Of a DNA stretch of 56,774 nucleotides, positions 43,023 through 51,707 are shown piece after piece. The notes under the pieces are model-generated. The model did no database searches, was not told where the DNA came from, and saw nothing but the letters and a program-made list of their open reading frames with translations. Position 1 is the stretch's first letter. Each line of letters begins with the position of its first letter. A program made the position numbers and the translations under genes. Where the stretch lies: NCBI GenBank assembly GCA_018648265.1, contig JABGRN010000026.1, positions 1 to 56,774 on the forward strand, written 5' to 3'. This DNA comes from Prolixibacteraceae bacterium. GTDB taxonomy: Bacteria; Bacteroidota; Bacteroidia; Bacteroidales; Prolixibacteraceae.

Positions 43023-43435
43023 ACTCGTTTCATCTTCAACTAAATAAAAAACTTTACCAGATTTTTTTAATCGCAGTAAAGCTTAATTTGTTAATAAAGC
43101 TGCAAATATACTATTTTATAAGAGTAAACCAGTTGGTAGTATGAAATTGTAATTTATAGGAATACGGTTCAACCAGGATTATCGCAACTTTCAAACCTGG
43201 CAATTACAATTGTGAATATAAGTATTTTGAAAGAATTATCATCTACATTTTCGGTTTGAATATTTAAATAGTATCTGCAAGAAAACTACTTTCTTTTCAG
43301 GACTTTGATAAGAAAACGTCAAAGACAAGGCTTTCGAAGTTTTGAAAATCAGGGAGTTTACTGTCGTAAATGACCGTTTTCAAAACAAGAATAACGCAGT
43401 ATTTGGTGTTTTCTTGCAAAGACTAAATATTAATC
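43023..43435. other. Intergenic region between nrfA and the PepSY gene
   Basis: No gene is seen. It should hold the promoter of the PepSY gene (minus strand) in its left part. Its right part, 43269-43425, is an inverted-repeat element described separately. Confidence 0.5.
43269..43425. mobile_element. 157-bp inverted-repeat element after nrfA, MITE-like or structured RNA
   Basis: TAGTATCTGCAAGAAAAC (43269-43286) and the inverse of TAGTCTTTGCAAGAAAAC (43408-43425) match at 16 of 18 positions. Inside lies a second inverted pair, GTTTTGAAAA with TTTTCAAAAC, around a smaller hairpin. The element starts 10 bp past the nrfA stop. No target duplication was identified. It could be a third type of MITE in the window or a structured 3' region of the nrfHA message. 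Confidence 0.55.
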
Positions 43436-44953
43436 TCAGTTGTTTGCAGCAATATCATACGATTTTTCCCTTTCTTCAGCCTGTTTCATCCAAACCGGGA
43501 TTGTAGTTTTAATAAATTCAATTTTTTCTGAATTCATTTTTTCCGCGTCTAAACCAATAAATTCCTGTGCTTTTGCTTTTGTTGAAATATCGGGATAAGG
43601 AACTTCATCGTTAAATCCCAGGCTGGCAAACAAGCGGGCAAGTTTTAAACGGGTTTCCTGAATTGTTGTAATACCTGTCGAAATAATTCGACTTGATTCT
43701 ACAGGCGAATGGAATGAACCACCATGACTGGCAGCTACATAATCCCAACGCCACTGAGCATGCCTGATCCCCATTAAAATATCTTTCATCTGGTTTTCGC
43801 TGGCACCTAAATCCCAGGCCTTTTTTGCCTCAACGTGGGCGTGAACAATTAATTCTTCGAGTTTATCGCGGTTTTCAATAATTTTATCTTGCCGTTCGTA
43901 AACATTTGCCATTAATGTTGCCCCCTCTTCGCGGTGGCAAACCTGGCACGAACTGGCAATATTATTTAAGGGCGACTGCATTTTATGGTCTGTAAATTTT
44001 TGCCCACCTTCACTTTTATATGGCATGTGGCAATCGGCACACGAAACCCCGCGCTGGGCATGTATTCCTGTTAAATACATTTCGTATCCCGGATGTTGCG
44101 CTTTAAGCATCGGTGCTTTACTAATTGAATGTGTCCAATCGCTAAATTCCCTGCCGTCGTAATATTCTTCCATTTCTTCAACCGAAAGCCCTTTGTCCCA
44201 AGGGAAAGTAAGGTAATTTGCACCTTCGGCAACTGTTTTGTCAAAGTAATATTCGACATGGCATTGTGCGCAAACCAAACTGCGCATTTCCTGGTGGCTT
44301 GCTTTTTTAATATCTTTTCCCATTCTTTCATAAGCTTCCACCAATGCCGGACGAGTAATTGTTAAGTTCATTGTTTCCGGGTCGTGACAATCGGCACAAC
44401 CAATTGTATTCACTATTTCCGATCCTATCCTTTCCCATTTTCCTGAATAAAATTGAACAACACCTTTTTCATTCATTAATCGCGGAACATCGGGGCTTTT
44501 GCAAGTCCAGCAGGTAGTTGGCATTGGTCCGGCAACTGAACCTGTTGGTGCACCTGTCCTGAGGGTATTTTGAACATCGGCAATTGCATAAAAATGACCA
44601 CGCCCCTGGTTGTAATCTTTTGAAAAACCATAGCCTGCCCAAAGTACAACAAGCCTGGGATCGACTTCCAACATATCAATATTAACATTCCCATTGTATT
44701 TACTCCTAAACGATGAGTCAGCAGTTCCGTAATACGACTGAAATTCACGGGGATAATTTTCGCCCCAAACTTCGTTTCTGGGTTCAAACGCACTTATCTC
44801 GTTTTTCGGGACATTAACATAGACTGCTTCTGCACGTCGTTCAACAATTGAGGATGCTAATAAACCAAGTACAAAAACTACGATTATTGTAGCTGAAAAA
44901 ATAAACCAGGACAGCCAGGGATGTTTTTCTGTGATTTTAAAATTTGAACTCAT
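43436..44953 (-). CDS. nrfA: Pentaheme ammonia-forming cytochrome c nitrite reductase
   Basis: The 505-residue protein reduces nitrite to ammonium. An uncleaved-type N-terminal helix (about 13-36) precedes the periplasmic domain. The active-site heme motif is CWTCK (Cys148, Cys151, Lys152). Four CxxCH motifs follow: CADCH, CAQCH, CADCH and CQVCH. The downstream segments with GGQKFTDHKMQSP and RHAQWRWDYVAASHGGSFHS are the conserved heme-ligand region. The length matches NrfA. Its electron donor NrfH is encoded immediately upstream, 13 bp away. The pair indicates respiratory nitrite ammonification. Confidence 0.95.
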   Translation of the reverse strand: MSSNFKITEKHPWLSWFIFSATIIVVFVLGLLASSIVERRAEAVYVNVPKNEISAFEPRNEVWGENYPREFQSYYGTADSSFRSKYNGNVNIDMLEVDPRLVVLWAGYGFSKDYNQGRGHFYAIADVQNTLRTGAPTGSVAGPMPTTCWTCKSPDVPRLMNEKGVVQFYSGKWERIGSEIVNTIGCADCHDPETMNLTITRPALVEAYERMGKDIKKASHQEMRSLVCAQCHVEYYFDKTVAEGANYLTFPWDKGLSVEEMEEYYDGREFSDWTHSISKAPMLKAQHPGYEMYLTGIHAQRGVSCADCHMPYKSEGGQKFTDHKMQSPLNNIASSCQVCHREEGATLMANVYERQDKIIENRDKLEELIVHAHVEAKKAWDLGASENQMKDILMGIRHAQWRWDYVAASHGGSFHSPVESSRIISTGITTIQETRLKLARLFASLGFNDEVPYPDISTKAKAQEFIGLDAEKMNSEKIEFIKTTIPVWMKQAEEREKSYDIAANN

Positions 44954-44966
44954 TAGTATTTATTTT

Positions 44967-45542
44967 TTAATTGTTATTTGTGTAATTTTTTATCCACACC
45001 GGCACCGGACTTTCAGGAAGTGGGACTCGTGCATTTGGAACACTCGACAAACTATTTACCCTGCCATGAGGGACTTCGCGGTGACAATCCCAACATTTGC
45101 GATCCTGCATGTGTGCCTGATGTCCTTCAACACTCGCAGAAAGTTTTGGGTCGTTAATTTGTTGCGAATGACAACGGATGCAATTTTTGTGAACAACCTC
45201 CGAACCTTCTTCACGGATAAAAATAACTTGTGGTTCGTTTCTAAGGGTGAAAATTGTGGCGTGCCTTAATCCATCTTTTCCCTTGAAATAATACTTGTTT
45301 AAAAAATTGTTATGCGGAACATGACAATCGTTGCAATTAGCTACTTCGCGGTGCGAACTATGATTCCATGTTGCATATTGAGGTGCCATAATATGGCAGT
45401 TGGTACAAGTTTCCGGATTATCTGAAAGATAAGAATGTGCCTTCGAAACGTATAATGTGAAAAGGAAAACTCCTAGTAAAATACTTGAAATAACCATTAC
45501 CGGAAACCTCCATTTAGAAGGAGGCAGAAGTTTTTTGAGCAT
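44967..45542 (-). CDS. nrfH: Tetraheme quinol dehydrogenase subunit of nitrite reductase
   Basis: The start is taken at ATG 45542 (MLKKLLPPSKWRFPVM); ten codons further upstream only a TTG is available. This is an NapC/NirT-type protein of 191 residues, with one membrane helix near residues 16-33. Four heme motifs follow: CTNCH, CNDCH, CIRCH and CWDCH. It takes electrons from menaquinol and passes them to NrfA, with which it forms a complex. The nrfA gene is 13 bp downstream. The 5' region (45543-45796) must carry the nrfHA promoter. Confidence 0.93.
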   Translation of the reverse strand: MLKKLLPPSKWRFPVMVISSILLGVFLFTLYVSKAHSYLSDNPETCTNCHIMAPQYATWNHSSHREVANCNDCHVPHNNFLNKYYFKGKDGLRHATIFTLRNEPQVIFIREEGSEVVHKNCIRCHSQQINDPKLSASVEGHQAHMQDRKCWDCHREVPHGRVNSLSSVPNARVPLPESPVPVWIKNYTNNN

Positions 45543-45716
45543 AGTTAAAATCGGTTTGTTTAATAATTTCAAGATAAGAAATTTATAACATTTATTGATG
45601 ACCTTTAATAAATTTTTTGAAGTTCACTTCAACTTTCAATTATTTAAAATCGAAATAAATTGGCATTCTATGTTTTTCAACTATTTTTCTCAAGGATACG
45701 AATATTTCATTTTTGC

Positions 45717-45724
45717 TAATTTTG
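45717..45724 (+). promoter_or_regulatory. -7 promoter element before the porin-like gene
   Basis: TAATTTTG fits TAnnTTTG and lies 72 bp before the ATG at 45797, leaving a leader of about 65 bases. The divergent nrfHA genes start at 45542. Confidence 0.4.
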
Positions 45725-45796
45725 CACTTTTAATTTATTAATCGATTGCTTAAAGAACTTCAACAAATTTTATAAACCTTTTTTTTAACTACAAAA

Positions 45797-47029
45797 ATGA
45801 AAAAAATAGTATTATTACTACTAGTTGTATTATCGTTTAATTCTTATTCACAAGGATTTCTAACATCAAAAAACATTAAAGTTGAATTGTCTGGTTTTCT
45901 TAGAAATGATTTCGTTTTTGATACACGCGAAAATGCTGATGCATGCGATCAATTGCTTGAATTTTTTCCACTGAAACCTGTTTACGACTCCAATGGAGAT
46001 GATATAAATGCTCAACCGAGTGCACAGTTTTTAAACATTTTTACCAGATTTGGAACCAGGTTTTCGGGCCTTCAAATGGGTGAAGCTCAAGTAGGTGCTT
46101 ACGTTGAGGTCGATTTTACTGGCGGTTCAAGTACAAATAGTTTACGTTTCAGACATGCATATACACAGTTTGCCTGGCCAAAAACCAAACTTTTATTTGG
46201 TAGAACATGGCATCCCTCATTTATTGAAAAAGTATATCCGAGCACTTTAAACGAAAATACCGGTTTGCCATTTCAGGTTTTTAACAGAAGCCCCCAATTA
46301 AGAATGACACACAATTTGGCTGATAATGTAGATTTTATTGCAGCCGCAGTTTACCAATACAAATATGCAAACACGGGTCCCAATGGTAAATCATATTTAT
46401 ATCAACGACATGCAGTAGTTCCTAATTTACATGCTCAACTTCAGTATTACAATGCGAACTGGGTTTTGGGTGCTGCTCTCGATTGGAAAGTTATTCAACC
46501 GCGAACATCTACAATTGGAACCAGCGGTACTTTTAAAACAAGTGAAAAATTAAGCACAATTGCAGGAATTGTTTATTTGAAATATACAAACAACAAATTT
46601 CTCTTCAAAGCAAAATCTATGTACGGACAAAACGTTTGCGAAAGCTTACTACCAAGCGGATATGCTGTTGCTTCAATAAATACCTCAACCGGTGCCGAAA
46701 CTTACACTCCTTTAAATCACATTTATAATTGGGTGAACTTTACGTACGGAGGTGCATGGAAAGTTGGTTTGTTTGCCGGCCATTTGAAAAATATGGGGAC
46801 AAGCAAAAACCCTATAGGTGAATTTTACGGTTTCGCGACTGACATCGACATGATATACAAAATCTCCCCGCAGCTGATTTATAATTACCAAAATTTCATG
46901 TTTGGGTGGGAGTTGAGCTGGACAACTGCAGCGTATGGAGATGTTGATTATAACGATTTTGGAAAAGTTAAGAACACCAATAATGTAACAAACTTCAGAA
47001 ATATGCTATCAATAGCTTATAAATTCTGA
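45797..47029 (+). CDS. Porin-like outer-membrane protein
   Basis: The 410-residue protein has a signal peptide ending SYSQ (residue 19). The rest has barrel-like strands: VELSGFLRNDFVFDTRE, RFSGLQMGEAQVGAYVEVDF, SLRFRHAYTQFAWPKTKLLFG, and the terminal MLSIAYKF. The RHAYTQFAWP...GRTWHPSF segment recalls DcaP-type trimeric porins. It is transcribed away from nrfHA, so it may admit anions such as nitrite or nitrate, or small organic acids. That link is inference from position. Confidence 0.65.
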   Translation: MKKIVLLLLVVLSFNSYSQGFLTSKNIKVELSGFLRNDFVFDTRENADACDQLLEFFPLKPVYDSNGDDINAQPSAQFLNIFTRFGTRFSGLQMGEAQVGAYVEVDFTGGSSTNSLRFRHAYTQFAWPKTKLLFGRTWHPSFIEKVYPSTLNENTGLPFQVFNRSPQLRMTHNLADNVDFIAAAVYQYKYANTGPNGKSYLYQRHAVVPNLHAQLQYYNANWVLGAALDWKVIQPRTSTIGTSGTFKTSEKLSTIAGIVYLKYTNNKFLFKAKSMYGQNVCESLLPSGYAVASINTSTGAETYTPLNHIYNWVNFTYGGAWKVGLFAGHLKNMGTSKNPIGEFYGFATDIDMIYKISPQLIYNYQNFMFGWELSWTTAAYGDVDYNDFGKVKNTNNVTNFRNMLSIAYKF

Positions 47030-47110
47030 TGTTTCTTGTAAATTTGTTATAATATTTCTCTTCGAATACTTTAAAAAGATTGGAAGGGATTTTTAACAAA
47101 ACCAATAATT

Positions 47111-47542
47111 ATGGCATTCGAAGTTTCTATTTTCCTTGAGAATAAAATTGCTCATTTTGAAGAGATTACAAAAACCCTGAAAATTGAAAAAATAAACATT
47201 CGGTCGATGACGCTGAATAATATTTTACATGGTTGGGGTGTGTTAAACTTATTGGTAGATCAACCTGAAAAAGCTTATCAGGTTCTGTCAAACATAGGAA
47301 ATTCAGTTGCATTACGCGAAATTATTGCGCTTGAAATGAAGGATGAAGCCGGTGGTTTGGATGAATTATTGATAAAGCTTTCGCGCGTTGGGATTCATAT
47401 AGAAAATGCTTACAGCAGGTTGATTTCAGAAAATAATTTGGCCATTATGGTGATTGAGGTTGTTGATGTTTTAGAAGCAAAAAGAAGGCTCGAAATTAAT
47501 GGGATTAAAATTTTGGATGATAAAATTGTGTATGGGAAATAG
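47111..47542 (+). CDS. Tandem ACT-domain protein
   Basis: This protein of 143 residues consists of two ACT folds, about 3-70 (FEVSIFLENKIAHFEEITKT ... WGVLNLLVDQPEKAYQVL) and 71-143 (REIIALEMKDEAGGLDELLI ... LAIMVIEVVDVLEAKRRLE). Such stand-alone tandem ACT proteins probably bind amino acids and often lie near phenylacetate-CoA ligase or indolepyruvate oxidoreductase genes. Here it precedes the PHP lipoprotein gene by 3 bp, suggesting co-transcription. No enzyme domain is attached. Confidence 0.75.
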   Translation: MAFEVSIFLENKIAHFEEITKTLKIEKINIRSMTLNNILHGWGVLNLLVDQPEKAYQVLSNIGNSVALREIIALEMKDEAGGLDELLIKLSRVGIHIENAYSRLISENNLAIMVIEVVDVLEAKRRLEINGIKILDDKIVYGK

Positions 47543-47545
47543 AAT

Positions 47546-48700
47546 ATGAACAAAAGTAATTTTAGCAAATCGAAACATCCATTGCAAGGTTTTTTTCTAA
47601 TAATTGCAGTTTCAATATTTTCAATATTTACAAGTTGCAAACCTGAATTTGATATCGATAATCCTTACGAAAATGTAAATTGGGAAGAGTACGGCCGCTT
47701 TAAAGGCGATCTTCATGCTCACACATCCCGCAGTGATGGTCATTTAAGCCCAAACGAGCTTGTTGATCGTTTTTGTGATGTAGGATTCAGGATTTTATCA
47801 ATAACAGATCATAATTTAATAACATTTCCCTGGCAGGAATTTTCGTCGTTAACAGCCAGCGACCGCACGTATAATGTGAGAGAAAGTGAATTGTATTATT
47901 TACCCGACGAGAAAATTTTTGTTTATGAAAACCGTGATCCTGATTCTTTGGGAATGATCGCAATTCAGGGGAACGAAATTTCGTGGCATCATCATATAGG
48001 AAGTTACTTTTGTGATTTTGAAAAAGGTGTCAATAATTCCAATGAACAAGAAACACTGGAAGCGATATCTGCAAAAAATGGACTGGCTGTTTTGAACCAT
48101 CCCGGCGATTACAACGGTTCCCGGCCATCCCGCCCATATTATCCCATCGATTGGTATATCGAACTATTTCAGCGATTTGAGAATTTAATAGGTATGGAAG
48201 CCTACAATACCGGGCTTGCCTATCAACCAGAACACGTAAACAAATGGGATTCCACCTTAACCCGCTTAATGCCCGATAGGCCGGTTTGGGGTTTTTCAAA
48301 CGAAGATTATCATGGCGACTTCAGGCCTGGCGGAGAAATCAGGCATGTAATAGGACGCAATGGAAATTTGTTTTTATTACCTGAATTAACGCTCGGGGAG
48401 GTCCGTTCAGCTATGGAAAATGGTGTATTTTTCTTTTTTCATAATCCTGATGTTTCGGGTAATGTTCCCGTCCCTGAAATTAATTCAATAGAAGTAAACT
48501 CAACGAAAGGAACAATACAAATAGAAGGATCTAATTATGATTATATCGAGTGGATATCGGAAGGTGATGTCGTTCACAAAGGAGATTTCTTAAAAATTTC
48601 CGATTTCCCTGAAATTGACAATTACGTACGGGCTGTTCTTTATAATTCTAAAAACGGTGCCCTGACCGGAACACAGCCATTTGGGATCCAAAAAAATTAA
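47546..48700 (+). CDS. PHP-domain lipoprotein, metal-dependent hydrolase
   Basis: The 384-residue protein has a lipobox FTSC (Cys31) after a hydrophobic segment. The PHP domain starts GRFKGDLHAHTSRSDGHLSP, whose HxH and Asp are metal ligands, continues ISITDHNLITFP and NEISWHHHIGSYFC, and ends GFSNEDYHGDFRPGGEIRH. PHP enzymes cleave phosphoesters; exported ones may act on phosphorylated or cyclic nucleotides or sugars. It lies 3 bp after the ACT gene. The substrate is not known. Confidence 0.8.
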   Translation: MNKSNFSKSKHPLQGFFLIIAVSIFSIFTSCKPEFDIDNPYENVNWEEYGRFKGDLHAHTSRSDGHLSPNELVDRFCDVGFRILSITDHNLITFPWQEFSSLTASDRTYNVRESELYYLPDEKIFVYENRDPDSLGMIAIQGNEISWHHHIGSYFCDFEKGVNNSNEQETLEAISAKNGLAVLNHPGDYNGSRPSRPYYPIDWYIELFQRFENLIGMEAYNTGLAYQPEHVNKWDSTLTRLMPDRPVWGFSNEDYHGDFRPGGEIRHVIGRNGNLFLLPELTLGEVRSAMENGVFFFFHNPDVSGNVPVPEINSIEVNSTKGTIQIEGSNYDYIEWISEGDVVHKGDFLKISDFPEIDNYVRAVLYNSKNGALTGTQPFGIQKN

Positions 48701-49153
48701 CAGTTAACAAAAAACAGGGATAATTCGAAAAAAAATATTAATTACCTGAATACTTGTAAAAACAATAACCGTTGCCATCATTCCGGTTTTTCATTTAATT
48801 ACTTATCGGAATATAATCAGGAAACAAAAATTAAATTGTCAAAAACATATGATTTGAGTTTTAAAAGCTTGCAGGATATTGATTCGACCGGATAGCACTA
48901 TGAATAATACCGATTTAACAACCAAATGTCGCATACTTTCGTTTTACTCAGCATACTCCTTTGTTGTAGTATAGGCATTAACCATTATAAACTTCGAAAT
49001 TGCCATGCGGCATTTCAAAGTACAATTGGTATAATTGCCACTTATGAAGTACCTTCTTGTCTGCTTAAACCAGACATGAAACGGATTACAAATATTGATT
49101 TTACTACTTTTCCGGCAATTATTAATGAGCGCATGTTGGCCTTTCGTTGTTTA
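48701..49153. other. Intergenic region holding a MITE-like copy
   Basis: Apart from the 122-bp element at 48909-49030 I see no gene between the PHP gene and the tail of the DinD-like pseudogene. Open frames that cross the element are by-products of it. Confidence 0.5.
48909..49030 (-). mobile_element. 122-bp MITE-like element, copy 3
   Basis: Inverted relative to copies 1 and 2 and of exactly the same length; it differs from copy 1 at one position by eye (CCTATAC for CCGATAC). It is flanked by ATAAT on both sides (48904-48908, 49031-49035), the complement of the ATTAT seen at the other two. It lies 3' to the broken DinD-like gene. The near identity over 47 kb distance argues for recent movement. 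Confidence 0.85.
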
Positions 49154-49998
49154 TTATTCAATATTTTTTATTTCATCTTCATTTATTTTTCCTAATTTCT
49201 TTGCGTTCAATGGACTTATTATACTTTCCCCCAATTTTTTTTCTATATCTTTCTTGCATTTCCAGCCACATTGCCACCTTTTTTTGCAACTTTCTTATTT
49301 TCGTTGAAAGTCTTTGGTTTTTGCTTTTTTGATAATTCAGTCGTGGTTGTCTCTGCTAACATATTTAATACTAATTCCAGATTAGTCATATTGTCTCGAA
49401 GATTTTCTTTCTTTAAGTCCTTGAAGTTCTTTTATTGGTTTGTAGTTAATCCAGTCCAAGCCTTATTTATTTCATTAGTTAAAATTGCATATTCCAATCC
49501 TTTTTTTACTCCACGTAATTCCCATTCATCGGTTAAATCTTTTCTGACTTCAATACTTTTTAGACGCTGATTAACCCAATTCTTTGAATACCCTTTTTTC
49601 AAATACGTTTCCATTGCACGGTCAAATGCTTTTTCGGGGTCCTCTGTTTCTTCAATCCTTTCAAATCCAACTTTTGCTAGCCAGATTTTAAAGGGTTCTG
49701 CATTTGGTGAAGGAATTGATTGAACTAATCGCAACAATTGTTCTGTATCAGCCACATCAGTAATCCTCATTTTTCCATCGGCAGCCACCATTTTCAACCC
49801 GTGACAATTCGTCACGGTTTCATTTCCCTCCTTTTTTAATCTTTCCTTTAATTTCCTCCAATATGTCTGAGGATTAACACTCTTAGACAATAAACCAATA
49901 ACATCAACAATTGAAAAAAACCATTTTTCTTGTTCATTGTTCCAATGGACACGCACACGTTTGTCTTGAAATAGTTTTATTGTATTTTCTTTTGTCAT
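49154..49998 (-). pseudogene. DinD/BRO-N-like DNA-damage protein gene with nonsense and frameshift mutations
   Basis: Codons 1-188 read intact from ATG 49998 (MTKENTIKLFQDKRVRVHWN, then FSIVDVIGLLSKSVNPQTYW, ITDVADTEQLLRLVQSIPSP, YSKNWVNQRLKSIEVRKDLT), matching the BRO-N/DinD-like family. A TAA at 49432-49434 then stops it, but the same frame continues KNFKDLKKENLRDNMTNLEL. Near NVAGNARK a missing base shifts the frame, after which IISPLNAKKLGK follows to a stop at 49154. Full-length relatives are about 280 residues, so both changes are damage, not a natural end. A truncated N-terminal domain may still be made. Confidence 0.75.
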
Positions 49999-50171
49999 TA
50001 TTACATTTCAAATAGTCAACTTCAAAGATAGTTAATCTTTTTCAGTCCGATTTTTTTAATGCTCACGGGATTCTCAGAATGAATACCAACAATATTGTAA
50101 TTTTCAAAAATGCAGTAAAAATTATTTATTCAGGTAATATCACTGATTTCTGGTAACTAAAATAGAATTTG

Positions 50172-50179
50172 TATATTTG
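50172..50179 (+). promoter_or_regulatory. -7 promoter element before pheA
   Basis: TATATTTG fits TAnnTTTG, 20 bp before the ATG at 50200. The upstream -33 box is not clear. Confidence 0.5.
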
Positions 50180-50199
50180 GGATTTTTAAAAATTATTGA

Positions 50200-51036
50200 A
50201 TGAAGCGAATTGCCTTACAAGGAATTGCCGGATCTTTTCATGAAGATGCAGCACTAAAATATTTTAATGATGAGATTGAAGTTGTTGAAAGCAAGTCGTT
50301 TACAGGCGTTTGCGAATTAATCGACACCGATAAAGTGGATTACGCAGTAATGGCTATTGAAAATTCAATTGCAGGAAGTTTACTCAAAAATTATCAGTTA
50401 ATTAGGGATTATCACCTTCGCATTATTGGGGAGATTTATATTCATATCCAAATGAATTTAATGGTTACTCCAGGTGTAAAACCTAAAGATATTACCGATA
50501 TCCATTCGCATCCTATTGCAATACAACAATGTATTGAGTACCTGGAAAAATATTATCCTAATGCAAAATTACACGAAGGAAGTGATACTGCGGGTTCTGC
50601 AAAATTTATATCTGAAGAGAAACCTCAAAATGCAGCTGCTATTGGAAATTTACGCTCCGCCGAATTGTATGGACTCGAAATTTTAGAAACAGGAGTTGAA
50701 TCCAATAAAAAAAATTACACCCGTTTTCTGATTCTCTCGAAACAAGGAAATTTAACTAAGGGAACAAATAAGGCATCTATCTGTTTTGAAGTAGGACACT
50801 TTCATGGGGCTTTGGCAAAGGTGTTAAATACATTCGCCGAAAATGAGATTAACTTAATGAAAATCCAATCTGTACCAATCATTGGAAAACCAAAAGAATA
50901 TACAATTCATGTTGACATAGAATGGGAAAAAGCAGAAAATTACGATCGTGCCATTCATCATGTGTTAAAAAGTGCTTCGAGTTTGTCAATTTTGGGAGAG
51001 TATGTGAAGGGAGAACTTAGTATTCACAATCAATAA
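50200..51036 (+). CDS. pheA: Prephenate dehydratase
   Basis: The 278-residue enzyme converts prephenate to phenylpyruvate for phenylalanine synthesis. The catalytic PDT domain (about 1-180) starts RIALQGIAGSFHEDAALKYF and contains the conserved YAVMAIENSIAGSL and, at its end, NYTRFLIL with the catalytic TRF. An ACT domain (about 190-278) follows, with GALAKVLNTFAENEINLMKI, for feedback control by phenylalanine. No chorismate mutase is fused. It precedes a flavodoxin and an aminotransferase gene, the latter a plausible next step in aromatic amino acid synthesis. Confidence 0.92.
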   Translation: MKRIALQGIAGSFHEDAALKYFNDEIEVVESKSFTGVCELIDTDKVDYAVMAIENSIAGSLLKNYQLIRDYHLRIIGEIYIHIQMNLMVTPGVKPKDITDIHSHPIAIQQCIEYLEKYYPNAKLHEGSDTAGSAKFISEEKPQNAAAIGNLRSAELYGLEILETGVESNKKNYTRFLILSKQGNLTKGTNKASICFEVGHFHGALAKVLNTFAENEINLMKIQSVPIIGKPKEYTIHVDIEWEKAENYDRAIHHVLKSASSLSILGEYVKGELSIHNQ

Positions 51037-51061
51037 AAATAAAGTATTTAAAATTTATATT

Positions 51062-51586
51062 ATGAATAAAATCGCAATTTTTTATGGCCCTTTAAAAGGT
51101 GCAGTTAACAGGGTCGCCGATAAGGTGAAAGAAGCCATTGGCGAAGATAAAGTAGTGATGGTGCCTGTGAAAGATGCAACGGTAGCCGACCTCGAAAAGT
51201 ACGACAAAATAATATTTGGCCTTTCAACTGTTGGTAAAGATACGTGGGATGCGAGTTATACAAATGTGGATTGGGGTAAATTCCTGCCCGAGATCGGGAA
51301 AACAAATTACGAGGGAAAAACCATTGCGATTTTTGGTTTGGGCGACCATGTAACTTATGCACACGGTTTTGTCGATCATATTGGTTTGCTTGCCCGCGCA
51401 TTGAAGAAAAACGGGGCTGTTCTTGCCGGTCAGGTTCCTACCGAAAATTATGAATTCGATGAATCGGAAGCAGTACTTGACGATAAATTTATGGGCTTGC
51501 CTGTTGACGAAGATTTTGAACCAGAATTAACCGACGAAAGGGTGAAAAACTGGGTTGAAATGATTCGTCCTGATTTTGGGTTTTAG
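51062..51586 (+). CDS. Flavodoxin-like protein
   Basis: This protein of 174 residues matches the flavodoxin length and fold: IAIFYGPLKGAVNRVADKV at the FMN phosphate loop, DKIIFGLSTVGKDTWDASYT at the first ring-binding loop, and IAIFGLGDHVTYAHGFVDHI at the second. The phosphate loop is unusual (YGPLKGAVNRV instead of GSTTGNTE), which may weaken or alter FMN binding. Flavodoxins carry electrons for Kor-type oxidoreductases. It lies 25 bp after pheA. Confidence 0.8.
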   Translation: MNKIAIFYGPLKGAVNRVADKVKEAIGEDKVVMVPVKDATVADLEKYDKIIFGLSTVGKDTWDASYTNVDWGKFLPEIGKTNYEGKTIAIFGLGDHVTYAHGFVDHIGLLARALKKNGAVLAGQVPTENYEFDESEAVLDDKFMGLPVDEDFEPELTDERVKNWVEMIRPDFGF

Positions 51587-51707
51587 ATTAAAATTTTTTA
51601 TCTCCTGCAAATTATTTGTTTGTTTGGTATTAATTTTTTATCCCTTTTTTAGTTTGTTGTCAATAACAATATTATTCTGATAATCCTAACAATTATTTGG
51701 GCACATT

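Noticed and set aside
48926-49195. Open frame across 48926-49195
   Set aside because: It reads through the inverted MITE-like copy and the antisense of the DinD-like pseudogene; no protein features.
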